Positions 7,740 to 14,541 of a stretch of DNA of 64,000 nucleotides are shown one piece after another. Each line of letters starts with the position of its first letter. Position 1 is the first letter of the stretch. Below the pieces are notes generated by a model. The model saw nothing but the letters and a program-made list of their open reading frames with translations. It ran no database searches and had not been told where the DNA came from. The stretch comes from a virus, in IMG/VR virus record IMGVR_UViG_3300028920_000045, positions 1-64,000 of that record. One strand, written 5' to 3'. The position numbers and the translations under genes were made by a program.

Positions 7740-8255
7740 ATGTCAGGATACGAAAACGCCCCCGCGACGAAGATGCTGGCGACCCACTGTGCCGCCTGCG
7801 GGAAGGAACTCGTCGACGCCCGTTCGGTCGAGGCCGGGATGGGTCCGGACTGTCGGAAGAAGTACCAGATCCCGGACACCCTCGACGACGAGACCCGGAC
7901 CGAGGCGAACCGTCTGGTCTACCAGATCGCCCTCGACCAGAAGGGTCCCCAGGTCGTCGCCAACCTCGCCCGACTCCGCGACCTCGGGTGTGACGTGATC
8001 GTCGACCGGATCGTCAAGAGGGTCCGACCCATCGAAGTCCTCGACGACGGCGAGGGTCGGTTCGCCCTCAAGACGCCGTACGACCCCGACTTCGTCGGTC
8101 ACCTCCGGACCGTCCACGGTCGTCGGTGGGACCGGGAGCGGAAGGTCTGGACCTTCCCGAACTCGCAGAAGCCCTGGGTCTGGAAGGCTCTCCAGAAGTC
8201 CTATCCGGGGACCCTCGGTCTCGGTCCCCGTGGTCCCTTCACCGTCCCCGCCTAG
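7740..8255 (+). CDS. Zinc-motif protein with HARP-like C-terminal segment
   Basis: A 171-residue protein; ATG 7740 follows GGGAGAAAG. Residues 16-43 read like the small zinc motif of DUF6011-type phage proteins: CAACGKEL, then SVEAGMGPDC. The C-terminal third (YDPDFVGHLRTVHGRRWDRE, then KVWTFP) resembles the HARP/SMARCAL1-like module that precedes or accompanies helicases and binds DNA junctions. Both assignments are pattern recognition only. Its last 17 bases overlap the convergent gene on the other strand. Confidence 0.7.
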   Translation: MSGYENAPATKMLATHCAACGKELVDARSVEAGMGPDCRKKYQIPDTLDDETRTEANRLVYQIALDQKGPQVVANLARLRDLGCDVIVDRIVKRVRPIEVLDDGEGRFALKTPYDPDFVGHLRTVHGRRWDRERKVWTFPNSQKPWVWKALQKSYPGTLGLGPRGPFTVPA

Positions 8256-8715
8256 CACCCTCTCTCAACTCACCTCTCCGGAACCGACCTCCCTCCAGGA
8301 CATCCCGGAGGGAGACCCTCCTCCCGGCGAACCCGAGGAAGTGACCACGGTCGAAGAGACCGTGCGAGAGGACCCGGACACGGCCCTCGACGAACCGACG
8401 TCCTCGGTCCGTCAACCGGTAGAGACCGACCTCGGTGTCGTGACCTTCGACGAGTTCCCAGGAGACGAGACGTGAGACCTCCTTCGACCGGAGGACGTGT
8501 CGAGGTGCGTGTCGGGCGACGTTCGTCCATCCTGGGGAGCCTGGGGCGGTGTAGAGCCACTCCACGATCCGACCCATCCCGGCATTAAACCGTCGACGGT
8601 AGACCTTGACCTGTCGGTCACAGCAGGGACACCGGACGCCCTCGGGATCGAACTTCCTCTCCTCAAGGTATTCCTTGATCTCGTCGAGGGTCCAGGCGTC
8701 GTCGGGACGGGTCAC
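8239..8715 (-). CDS. Zinc-knuckle winged-helix-like protein
   Basis: A 158-residue leftward protein. Residues 29-34 (CPCCDR) give a CxxC pair, followed by a conserved-looking basic helix (VYRRRFNAGMGRIVEWLY) and a pattern resembling a winged-helix domain (LVSWELVEGH, then LYRLTDRGRRFVEG). A DNA-binding role is likely from that pattern. Its ATG overlaps the stop of the gene upstream (8712-8715), so the two are coupled. The C-terminus overlaps the end of the convergent rightward gene by 17 bases. Confidence 0.72.
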   Translation of the reverse strand: MTRPDDAWTLDEIKEYLEERKFDPEGVRCPCCDRQVKVYRRRFNAGMGRIVEWLYTAPGSPGWTNVARHAPRHVLRSKEVSRLVSWELVEGHDTEVGLYRLTDRGRRFVEGRVRVLSHGLFDRGHFLGFAGRRVSLRDVLEGGRFRRGELREGARRGR

Positions 8716-9101
8716 CGTGGTCTCTCCCTCTTGACCTTCTTCTTCGGTCTCGACCTGGTCGGGGCCGGGGTCGGAGCCGGTCCCTCTCGACCCTCCCGAC
8801 GAGCTGCCATGATCGGCTTGACCAGACGACGGACTCTCTTCTCGACCCGAGCCCGGTCACGGTCGACCAGGACGACGAACGGGATGGTCACCTTGATCCC
8901 CTTCTCCCGGAGACGGACGTCGAGGTTCGGGAGTATCCGGACCTCGTCGACGAAGAGTCCCCCGATGTCGTGCTTGAGGGACTGGAAGTACCAGTGCTGG
9001 ACGTCGGTGTCGAAGTATCGGTACTTCGACTCCTGGACCGACCGGGCGACTCGGGCCATGACCAGGTCGACCCCGAGTCCCTTCTTTCTCTTCTTCCCCA
9101 C
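8712..9101 (-). CDS. Small basic protein, unknown
   Basis: A 129-residue leftward protein starting at GTG 9101 behind GGAGGTGACCAGTG. It is strongly basic at both ends (MGKKRKKG and a C-terminal Arg/Lys/Pro tail) with an alpha/beta core (VTIPFVVLVDRDRARVEKRV). It is first of a two-gene leftward operon. Its leader is practically identical to that of the divergent methyltransferase gene at 9316, so both are probably controlled together. No family was recognised. Confidence 0.7.
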   Translation of the reverse strand: MGKKRKKGLGVDLVMARVARSVQESKYRYFDTDVQHWYFQSLKHDIGGLFVDEVRILPNLDVRLREKGIKVTIPFVVLVDRDRARVEKRVRRLVKPIMAARREGREGPAPTPAPTRSRPKKKVKRERPR

Positions 9102-9116
9102 TGGTCACCTCCTGGG

Positions 9117-9127
9117 GGATAGTTCGG
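9117..9127 (-). promoter_or_regulatory. CCGAACTATCC promoter box (reverse strand)
   Basis: Reverse complement of CCGAACTATCC, 15 bases from the GTG start at 9101, followed by CCCAGGAGGTGACCAGTGG. No good -35 is visible, so the box itself, as an extended -10, seems decisive. A copy of the 8-mer GAGCTGCC abuts it (9127-9134). Confidence 0.55.
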
Positions 9128-9148
9128 AGCTGCCAGGTTCCCCAGGTT

Positions 9149-9183
9149 CCCTCTCCCGTGAGAGTCTCCAGGACGGGAGAGGG
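9149..9183. other. Perfect 11-bp inverted repeat between divergent promoters
   Basis: CCCTCTCCCGT (9149-9159) pairs with ACGGGAGAGGG (9173-9183) around a 13-base loop. It sits in the 214-base gap between two divergent genes, downstream of neither, so it is not an ordinary terminator. It may block leakage in both directions or be a protein-binding operator. The rest of the gap (9184-9290) shows no gene. Confidence 0.5.
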
Positions 9184-9290
9184 GATCTCGGGGGTCTTCG
9201 GATACCCGTCGATCCCCGTTTGCGCCTCCTGGGACGGCTCTGGAGGTCCTGGACACCTTCCCGGCCGGTCGTGTACCCCAGAGACGGACC

Positions 9291-9302
9291 CCGAACTATC
9301 CC
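9291..9302 (+). promoter_or_regulatory. CCGAACTATCC promoter box
   Basis: CCGAACTATCC at 9291-9301, 14 bases before GTG 9316, with AGGAGGTGACCAGTGG in between. The start of transcription would fall right before the ribosome site, giving a leader of only a dozen bases. No clear -35. Confidence 0.55.
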
Positions 9303-9315
9303 CAGGAGGTGACCA

Positions 9316-9900
9316 GTGGACCGACTCCCCCTCTCGTACCGGGCCAAGCTCTACCGGGACACGTTCCCCCAGTTCCCCGACTCCTGGCCCTGGGTCGAGA
9401 CCGGGAGGTGGCTCAATGCGATCTGGGTCACCGGGAACGACTATCGGGGGTCCGGGTATTATGGGTCGTATCCGAGGGGGTACCTCCCCCGGGTCTTGAG
9501 CCTGTTTCCGGACCGGGTCAGGACCCTCCACGTCTTCTCGGGGTCACTCCCTCCTCGACCTGGAGAGGTCAGGGTCGACCTCCTCCCGAACCCCGACGCC
9601 CGAGCCGACGTGAAGGCCGACGCCCGTCACCTCCCGTTCGGTGACCGGACCTTCGACCTGGTCCTGGCCGACCCACCGTACTCGTCCCTGGACGCGGAGA
9701 GGTACGGGACGACCATGCCGAGTCGTCTGGCCGTGGTCCGGGAGATCGCCCGGGTCCTGGAGCCCGGGGGATACCTGGTCTGGCTCGACCTGGTCCGTCC
9801 CATGTACCGGAAGTCCGAACTCGAAGGGGTCGGGTTGATCGGGATCGTTCGGTCGACGAATCATCGGGTCCGTCTTGCGACCATCTTCCGTCGGAGGTGA
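9316..9900 (+). CDS. Class I SAM-dependent DNA methyltransferase
   Basis: A 194-residue protein with a SAM-binding-type segment HVFSGSL (72-78) and the catalytic tetrad DPPY at 119-122, the signature of N6-adenine and N4-cytosine DNA methyltransferases; EIARVLEPGGYLVW (143-156) is the usual post-catalytic helix-strand. No target-recognition domain or restriction partner is seen, so this looks like a solitary phage methylase, probably protecting phage DNA or marking it. GTG 9316 follows AGGAGGTGA. It would act alongside the predicted deazaguanine modification. The target base and site cannot be read from sequence. Confidence 0.82.
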   Translation: MDRLPLSYRAKLYRDTFPQFPDSWPWVETGRWLNAIWVTGNDYRGSGYYGSYPRGYLPRVLSLFPDRVRTLHVFSGSLPPRPGEVRVDLLPNPDARADVKADARHLPFGDRTFDLVLADPPYSSLDAERYGTTMPSRLAVVREIARVLEPGGYLVWLDLVRPMYRKSELEGVGLIGIVRSTNHRVRLATIFRRR

Positions 9901-9904
9901 CGGG

Positions 9905-10213
9905 GTGACTCTTCTGGTTCGGCAGCTCCTCGACGAACTCCACGACACGGGTCTCCCCGACCGGCTCCTGGTCGTCCGAGCCCTGGGTCCGAGGCACACC
10001 CTCTTCGAGTGGGTCCTCTGGCACCGAGGTCCTGGTCCCGCGTTCCAGTTCGTCGGTCCTCCGTCCAGGACGATCCCCCGATGGGACCCCGACCAGGGAG
10101 CCGGGGGGATCTGGGTCTTCGATCTCTGGGAGGAGGAGTACCGTGGTCCGAAGAACCCTCACCCGGAGTTCTCCTTCCTGGATCTCCTGTCCTGGGTCGA
10201 CGGTGACTTCTAA
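9905..10213 (+). CDS. Small Trp/Pro-rich protein, unknown
   Basis: A 102-residue protein; GTG 9905 is eight bases after GGAGGTGA, which lies at the end of the methyltransferase gene. It has an N-terminal helix (LLVRQLLDELHDT) and aromatic beta strands in the second half (GIWVFDLWEEEY). It is probably co-transcribed with the methyltransferase. No family was recognised. Confidence 0.62.
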   Translation: MTLLVRQLLDELHDTGLPDRLLVVRALGPRHTLFEWVLWHRGPGPAFQFVGPPSRTIPRWDPDQGAGGIWVFDLWEEEYRGPKNPHPEFSFLDLLSWVDGDF

Positions 10214-10236
10214 AAGGTGTCCTTGAGTGCGTGAGA

Positions 10237-10249
10237 CCGTCCAGGACGG
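10237..10249. terminator. Short palindrome between convergent genes
   Basis: CCGTCC (10237-10242), one base, GGACGG (10244-10249) lies in the 41-base gap between convergent genes. It would fold from both strands, as expected of a bidirectional terminator, but the stem is short and lacks a T run. Confidence 0.3.
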
Positions 10250-10254
10250 ACGAT

Positions 10255-10596
10255 CTAGTCTTCCCACGGCCCCCAGGTCCCCGACTCCAGGATCGCCCGA
10301 CAGAGGTCCTCTCGGTTGTACCTCTTGCATCGGGTGAAGTCGATCTGACCGACGGCGTAGAAGGGGACCGAGGGTCCGTCGTACGACATGGTCAGGTCGA
10401 TCACTCGGTCGCCCCATCGGGTCTCGACCCAGGCATGACCGTACCGACAGAACGGAGGGACTCGGAGGACGGGGTCACCGTGGACGACGACCCCGTCCTC
10501 CGGGGCGTGGGGGTGGAGGAGAAGGAACTCGGCCGCGACCTGGTAGCAGTGACCGGGTTCCTTCGTCGTGACCGATGGTCGGACATAGGGTCTCAC
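10255..10596 (-). CDS. Possible transglutaminase/papain-like small protein
   Basis: A 113-residue leftward protein. GTG 10596 overlaps the stop of the gene upstream (GTGA), which is preferred over an ATG at 10668 that would overlap it by 76 bases. The pattern GHCYQVAAEFL, then YGHAWVE, then VIDLT resembles the Cys-His-Asp order of transglutaminase-like and related cysteine hydrolase folds: Cys at a helix start, His in a strand, Asp in the next strand. That is inference from spacing only. It is last of the four-gene leftward operon behind promoter P4. Confidence 0.62.
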   Translation of the reverse strand: MRPYVRPSVTTKEPGHCYQVAAEFLLLHPHAPEDGVVVHGDPVLRVPPFCRYGHAWVETRWGDRVIDLTMSYDGPSVPFYAVGQIDFTRCKRYNREDLCRAILESGTWGPWED

Positions 10597-10901
10597 AGGT
10601 CTCGGCCCCTCTGTCCCCAGGTCCAGAAGATCGACCACCTCCACCCGACGACGACCTGGTCGACGCACCCTCCGAGGGGATAGACGTGACCACCCGTCCT
10701 CTGCTCAAGACAACCCATTGACCGGCACTGGGCGGCGAACCTGGGGAGGTCCGACTTCTTCACCCGGGAGAGGTCGACCTTGACCGTCCCCCACCGATCA
10801 CCGAACCCGCTCTCCTCCTGGAACGTACACCCCAGGTCGACCAGGGCTTCGACGGTGTGCTCCAGGTCCTCGACGTCCTTCCTGGTCAGTTGTCGACTCA
10901 T
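10593..10901 (-). CDS. Small protein, unknown
   Basis: A 102-residue leftward protein. The ATG at 10901 overlaps the preceding stop by ATGA. The N-terminal helix (RKDVEDLEHTVEALVDLG) is followed by a beta-rich half with three Cys residues (AAQCRSMGCLEQ and GGCVDQ) that could bind metal. Third gene of the leftward P4 operon. The longer reading frame to 10985 is rejected because it would cover the preceding gene. Confidence 0.65.
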   Translation of the reverse strand: MSRQLTRKDVEDLEHTVEALVDLGCTFQEESGFGDRWGTVKVDLSRVKKSDLPRFAAQCRSMGCLEQRTGGHVYPLGGCVDQVVVGWRWSIFWTWGQRGRDL

Positions 10902-11071
10902 GAGGCCACCACCTTCCTCCAGGAGTCGACGAACTCGACGGCCTGGTCGGAGGTGTGACAGGTCGCGGACACGACCTCTCCCCACCTCGCGGCTTTTCCC
11001 GGGATCTCGATCCGCTCCTCGACGGTGACGGTCCAGAAGTCACCCGACGTCTCGACGTGGTACCGATACAT
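10898..11071 (-). CDS. 57-residue protein, unknown
   Basis: A short leftward gene reading MYRYHVETSGDF and ending WRKVVAS, starting at ATG 11071 behind GAGGAGGAAG. Its stop overlaps the next ATG (ATGA), and its codon use matches its neighbours, which is the evidence that it is real despite its size. Beta strands at the N-terminus (FWTVTVEERIEI) and a C-terminal helix suggest a small alpha/beta fold. No function is assigned. Confidence 0.6.
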   Translation of the reverse strand: MYRYHVETSGDFWTVTVEERIEIPGKAARWGEVVSATCHTSDQAVEFVDSWRKVVAS

Positions 11072-11107
11072 GGTCTTCCTCCTCGGCTGGTTTGTTCTCG
11101 GTCTCGG

Positions 11108-11485
11108 CTAGGCGACGAGTCGGGCCGTCTCCTCGGCCAGCTCCTCGGCTTCCAGGTCCTCCCAGGACTTGAAAACGACCTTGGCTCTCTTCGCGGGGGT
11201 GTCGAAGTCCATCCGACGCTCATTGACGTGCGACCAGATTCCCCGAGGACCCTGGACCTCGAAGATCCCGGACCGACGAGAACCCAGAGGAGCACCGTTC
11301 TCCCGGGCGATCTGGATCGCCTCTTCGATGTCGGTGTCGGCCGGGAGGTCCACGTTGATCCAGTGGGCGTTGTAGTCGTCGCCGTCCTGGGACCAGTACT
11401 CGTCGAAGGTCATGCCGAGTTTCCGGAGGGTCGAGGTGGTGACCTCACGACGGAAGAAGAACGTCCAGGTCGTGTCCGCGCTCAT
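11108..11485 (-). CDS. Small accessory protein, unknown
   Basis: A 125-residue leftward protein starting at ATG 11485, first gene behind promoter P4. It begins with strands (TTWTFFFRREVTTS), has a helical middle (DIEEAIQIARENG) and an acidic helical C-terminus. The leader between promoter and start matches those of the rightward class I operons, including the GAACCCC and GAGAGAG tracts. No family was recognised. Confidence 0.68.
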   Translation of the reverse strand: MSADTTWTFFFRREVTTSTLRKLGMTFDEYWSQDGDDYNAHWINVDLPADTDIEEAIQIARENGAPLGSRRSGIFEVQGPRGIWSHVNERRMDFDTPAKRAKVVFKSWEDLEAEELAEETARLVA

Positions 11486-11517
11486 TGTGGCCTCTCTCTC
11501 GCTGGGGTTCGTCGTTC

Positions 11518-11570
11518 TCATGCCCCCACGTGTACCAGGTCCCTGTACTCGTGTCAACCATTTTTTTTAG
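11518..11570 (-). promoter_or_regulatory. Class I promoter P4 (reverse strand)
   Basis: On the reverse strand: CTAAAAAAAATGG, TTGACA (11557-11552), 17-bp spacer ending GGACCTGG, TACACG (11534-11529), G-run, GCATGAG (11524-11518). It is the fourth copy of this promoter and the only leftward one. The T8 run seen on the + strand (11561-11568) is its A-rich upstream element, not a terminator. Confidence 0.8.
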
Positions 11571-11651
11571 ACGACTACTTCTAGCCACTGATTACTGGTA
11601 GTTACAAGACCTGCCAGAGAGCTGCCAGAAGGGGTCGGAGGACGAAAAGCG

Positions 11652-11670
11652 GGACCCCTGCCGGGGGTCC
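11652..11670. other. GC hairpin upstream of divergent promoters
   Basis: GGACCCC (11652-11658) and GGGGTCC (11664-11670) form a 7-bp stem with a 5-base loop. It lies between the leftward P4 promoter and the rightward CCGAACTATCC promoter, much as the inverted repeat at 9149 lies between another divergent pair. No gene is seen in 11571-11742; a GAGCTGCC copy sits at 11619. Confidence 0.4.
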
Positions 11671-11716
11671 TCGGAGGGTCCGAGTTCGTCGATCTCGACC
11701 AGACCGAGGTCGGAGT

Positions 11717-11728
11717 CCGAACTATCCG
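11717..11728 (+). promoter_or_regulatory. CCGAACTATCC promoter box
   Basis: CCGAACTATCC at 11717-11727, 15 bases before GTG 11743, with CGGAGGTGG between. CAGACC at 11700-11705 is a partial -35 at 17 bp. Confidence 0.55.
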
Positions 11729-11742
11729 ACGGAGGTGGTCGA

Positions 11743-12204
<462 letters not shown>

Positions 12205-12221
12205 GAACGATCCCCACCGGA

Positions 12222-12266
12222 GTCCCCGGGGTGAGTCGAGCCCCTTCCGTCGGCCACCCCGGGGAC
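12222..12266 (+). terminator. 12-bp GC stem, probable terminator
   Basis: GTCCCCGGGGTG (12222-12233) is the exact reverse complement of CACCCCGGGGAC (12255-12266), with a 21-base loop. It follows the stop of the acidic-tailed gene by about 18 bases and precedes the promoter of the HTH gene. No T run follows, as is common for terminators in high-GC organisms. Confidence 0.6.
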
Positions 12267-12287
12267 CCGACTCTCTCAACCGAACCC

Positions 12288-12317
12288 TTGACCCCGACGA
12301 GGTCGATCAGATACAAC
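12288..12317 (+). promoter_or_regulatory. Candidate promoter of the HTH gene
   Basis: TTGACC at 12288-12293 and ATACAA/TACAAC at 12311-12317 with 17-18 bp spacing. It is placed after the terminator hairpin and 40 bases before the start codon. Only the -35 is strong. Confidence 0.4.
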
Positions 12318-12359
12318 CGACATCTTGCGACTCCGATGGACGGAGCGGGGAGGTGACCG

Positions 12360-12662
12360 ATGGCAGCTCGGAAGAAGAAGACCAGGGAGAAGACGGGGAA
12401 GGGGAAGTCCCCCCGTCTCCGACGGCAGGAGGTGTCGAAGATCGGGGAGTACGTCTACCGGCAGATCGAGAGACAGGGTGTGACCGCCGCCGCGTTCGCG
12501 GAGTCGGTCGGTCAGTCACCCCAGAACCTCTCGGCCATGCTCCGGACGGCCGACCCACGTCTCTCGACCGTGACCCGGATCGCGGGGTTCTTCGACCAGA
12601 CGACCTCGAAGTTCCTGGCCGTCGTCGAGAGGTGGCACAAGGACAAGAACCGGAAACGGTGA
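12360..12662 (+). CDS. Cro/XRE-type helix-turn-helix DNA-binding protein
   Basis: A 100-residue protein with a basic N-terminus (AARKKKTREKTGKGK) and a helix-turn-helix at about residues 40-75: GVTAAAFAESVGQSPQNLSA followed by a recognition-helix region and STVTRIAGFF, the arrangement of lambda Cro/434 repressor-like domains. It probably represses or activates phage promoters; the repeated class I promoters with conserved spacers are obvious candidate targets, which is inference. ATG 12360 follows GGGAGGTGA. The absence of an integrase in the window leaves open whether the phage is temperate. Confidence 0.82.
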   Translation: MAARKKKTREKTGKGKSPRLRRQEVSKIGEYVYRQIERQGVTAAAFAESVGQSPQNLSAMLRTADPRLSTVTRIAGFFDQTTSKFLAVVERWHKDKNRKR

Positions 12663-12695
12663 CCCGACTCCCAGGACGACCCAGTCCGACAATCC

Positions 12696-12725
12696 TTGAC
12701 CGACTCTCCCTCCCTCTGCTAGGCT
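12696..12725 (+). promoter_or_regulatory. Promoter TTGACC-18-TAGGCT
   Basis: TTGACC at 12696-12701 and TAGGCT at 12720-12725, 18-bp spacing. TAGGCT fits the TANNNT -10 of actinobacterial housekeeping sigma factors. It lies 53 bases ahead of the gene at 12778. Confidence 0.6.
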
Positions 12726-12777
12726 TCGGCCCACCGATACCAAGGGGACGATCCCCCGATTGGAAGGGAGAGAGACA

Positions 12778-13284
12778 ATGACTCTGGAGAGACTGACCCA
12801 GGAGGACCTCGCCGGTTCCGGAGCGGCCGAGGAACACACCGCCGCCCTCAAGTCGAAGGTCAACGCGGCAATCGACCAGGTCAACACGAACTCACCGGTC
12901 GTCGAGACCCTGGACGCCCGGGGTGACCAGGTCGAGATCGACGAGATCGATCTCAAGGACGCGGGGACGACGGACTATTCCGCCGATCTCGGCGGTGACG
13001 GGACGGGTGAGTTCGTCCTGGAGGACGTGATCGTCCAGTGTCTCACCGAGGACACCCTCTCCGGTGACGCCGAGATCACGGTCGGGACCACGGCCCTCGG
13101 GACCGAACTCCTGGCCGCGACCGCCCTGACCGCCCTGGACGCCGTCGGGGACACTTTCAAGATCGCAATCGTTGGTCTGCTCCCGACCGTGGCCGACAAC
13201 GCCACCCTCCACGTCGCCGTCAGCTCGGCCGACTCGGGGACGTCGGGGACGGCGAAGGTCTCCCTCTCGGGACGACGGATCTAG
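12778..13284 (+). CDS. Small structural-looking beta-rich protein
   Basis: A 168-residue protein; ATG 12778 is preceded by GGGAGAGAGAC. The C-terminal two thirds is rich in Thr, Ala, Gly and Val with alternating strands (AEITVGTTALGTELLAATAL, ATLHVAVSSADSGTSGTAKV), the composition of virion decoration or fibre-associated beta sandwiches. It has its own promoter and uses strongly biased codons, which suggests high expression. A minor structural or decoration protein is the best guess. Its stop region overlaps the end of the convergent leftward gene. Confidence 0.6.
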   Translation: MTLERLTQEDLAGSGAAEEHTAALKSKVNAAIDQVNTNSPVVETLDARGDQVEIDEIDLKDAGTTDYSADLGGDGTGEFVLEDVIVQCLTEDTLSGDAEITVGTTALGTELLAATALTALDAVGDTFKIAIVGLLPTVADNATLHVAVSSADSGTSGTAKVSLSGRRI

Positions 13285-13823
13285 TAGAGGTGGCGGGCGG
13301 CGGTCTGGAGGAGTTCCCCCAGTTCGGGGTGTGACTGCTCGAAGGCATCCCCCAGCTCCGACAAGAACCGGGCGACGTCCTGGTCGCCCGGTTCCCCCGC
13401 ATTGAGGTTCCTCAAGCCAACCGTGATCGCGGGCTCCAGGTCCGGGAGGTCCTGGAGTTCGGTGAGCTGCCCGGAGAGGTCCTCGACCTCGGACTCCAGG
13501 CTCTCGATCTTCTTCTCGGCCGTCTCGTACTCGGGCTTGACCAGGTCGAGAACCTTCCGGACGACCGAGGAGGTTGCGGAGGTCGTTCCCGACTTCTGGA
13601 TACGGGTGAGGATCTCGTCGACGTAGACCTTGACCCTTCGGCCGATCTTCCCGGACCCGAGGTCGTCCTGGACCTCCTTCGTGATCGTCTCGAAGATGTC
13701 CTCGTCGTCTTCGCCCTGGAACTCGTCTTCGCCCTGGAACTCGTCTTCGACCAGGTCGACGACTTGGTTCCAGTCCTTGACCTCGACTTCGTCTTCGTCC
13801 TTGTCCTTCGCCTCGTCGACCAT
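13281..13823 (-). CDS. Acidic protein with coiled coil, unknown
   Basis: A 180-residue leftward protein, the only leftward gene at the entrance of the late block. Residues 1-45 are extremely acidic and contain a tandem EDEFQG repeat encoded by a duplicated 18-bp unit; residues 95-130 (ETAEKKIESLESEVEDLSGQ) form a coiled coil; a helix-rich C-terminus follows. ATG 13823 has AGACGGAGGT upstream and a CCGAACTAT box 28 bases away. No family was recognised. Confidence 0.68.
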   Translation of the reverse strand: MVDEAKDKDEDEVEVKDWNQVVDLVEDEFQGEDEFQGEDDEDIFETITKEVQDDLGSGKIGRRVKVYVDEILTRIQKSGTTSATSSVVRKVLDLVKPEYETAEKKIESLESEVEDLSGQLTELQDLPDLEPAITVGLRNLNAGEPGDQDVARFLSELGDAFEQSHPELGELLQTAARHLY

Positions 13824-13851
13824 CGGTGACCTCCGTCTCTTTTCGTCTGTC

Positions 13852-13862
13852 AGATAGTTCGG
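13852..13862 (-). promoter_or_regulatory. CCGAACTATC promoter box (reverse strand)
   Basis: Reverse complement reads CCGAACTATCT, ten of eleven bases as in the other copies; it lies 28 bases from the ATG at 13823. The -35 region is weak. Confidence 0.5.
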
Positions 13863-13898
13863 ATCTCGCCCCCCGACAGGGCGAAGTCGCGGAACCTC

Positions 13899-13928
13899 TT
13901 GCGTCTCTTCTTCTTCGGGTGCTATCCT
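13899..13928 (+). promoter_or_regulatory. Promoter TTGCGT-18-TATCCT
   Basis: TTGCGT at 13899-13904 and TATCCT at 13923-13928 with an 18-bp spacer. It fires toward the structured region and the gene at 14114. The -10 is a good actinobacterial-type hexamer. Confidence 0.5.
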
Positions 13929-13934
13929 GCGCCC

Positions 13935-14080
13935 GTGAAGACGAGGGGAGTTTCGAGTGCGTCTGTCGAGGAGAGAATCCAGGGTCCGTGGCGGGTCGAC
14001 CGAGTGTCACGGTATGGGGGGCTCGGAGGCTCCCCCCCCCTCTGACTTCCTGTCCGTGAGGTCGACCCGCCACACCTTTT
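13935..14080 (+). ncRNA. Candidate structured non-coding RNA or attenuator
   Basis: No open gene lies between 13824 and 14113. Downstream of TATCCT the strand folds strongly: GTGGCGGGTCGACC (13988-14001) pairs with GGTCGACCCGCCAC (14060-14073); after a 5-base bulge on the 5' side (14002-14006) TCACGG (14007-14012) pairs with CCGTGA (14054-14059); the apex holds G6 (14016-14021) facing C9 (14032-14040). The helix ends in ACACCTTTT, a classical intrinsic terminator. So a transcript of about 145 bases ending at 14080 is predicted. It may be a stand-alone RNA or a terminator guarding the late genes. The exact 5' end is inferred. Confidence 0.55.
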
Positions 14081-14113
14081 CAGTTCCACGTACCACGTTG
14101 AGGGAGGGCTTCG

Positions 14114-14518
14114 ATGGAAGCGATTGAAACTGCCGGGGCGGTGGCGATTGCACTGGGTCTGATCGAGGTGATCAAGCTACTCGTGAGCAAGCTCGGGAAG
14201 AACGGGAACGCCCCGTCGACTCTCTCTCCCGAGGACCGAGAACTCCTCCGAGAGATGGCGAAAGGAATCCAGGCCCTCGTCGCCGTCCATAACAAGACAG
14301 ACGAGGACGGGATCCCTCTTCACTACACCCCGAGATCTTCCATTCGTATCCAGCAGGACATCGCCAGGACACTCCAGTCCGTGTCGGGAGTACAAAAGGG
14401 GCTTGTCCGGATCGTCCAGGAACTTGCGACCAGGATCTCGGGGTGTCCCTACAACGTACCGGGCCGTGAAGCCACGTCCCCAGGAACGCCCAGTCCGTTG
14501 ACTTCTGCCTCGGAGTAG
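14114..14518 (+). CDS. Small protein with N-terminal hydrophobic helix, unknown
   Basis: A 134-residue protein starting at ATG 14114 after GGGAGGG. Residues 5-27 are a hydrophobic helix interrupted by a Glu and a Lys (AVAIALGLIEVIKLLVSK), so it is a weak membrane segment. The remainder is polar, with a helix around 50-65 and an unstructured Ser/Pro tail. It sits where small terminase subunits often lie, but no helix-turn-helix is visible and TerS is not supported. A holin-like protein is another possibility without firm evidence. Confidence 0.6.
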   Translation: MEAIETAGAVAIALGLIEVIKLLVSKLGKNGNAPSTLSPEDRELLREMAKGIQALVAVHNKTDEDGIPLHYTPRSSIRIQQDIARTLQSVSGVQKGLVRIVQELATRISGCPYNVPGREATSPGTPSPLTSASE

Positions 14519-14541
14519 AGGTCACGTCGACCGGGGGGTCA

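Noticed and set aside
11561-11568. T8 run as an intrinsic terminator
   Set aside because: No stem directly before it; on the reverse strand it is the A-rich upstream block of promoter P4 at the exact spacing of the other copies.
12360-12662. Evidence for lysogeny (repressor)
   Set aside because: A Cro-like HTH alone does not show temperate life; no integrase or att-like repeat was seen in the window.
13988-14075. Possible tRNA (7-bp end stem and CCGAGTG segment)
   Set aside because: The pairing extends to 14 bp, no TTCRA T-loop and no anticodon arm; followed by a T run, so a structured RNA or terminator fits better.
14114-14518. Small terminase subunit
   Set aside because: Position is right, but the N-terminus is hydrophobic and no helix-turn-helix is seen.
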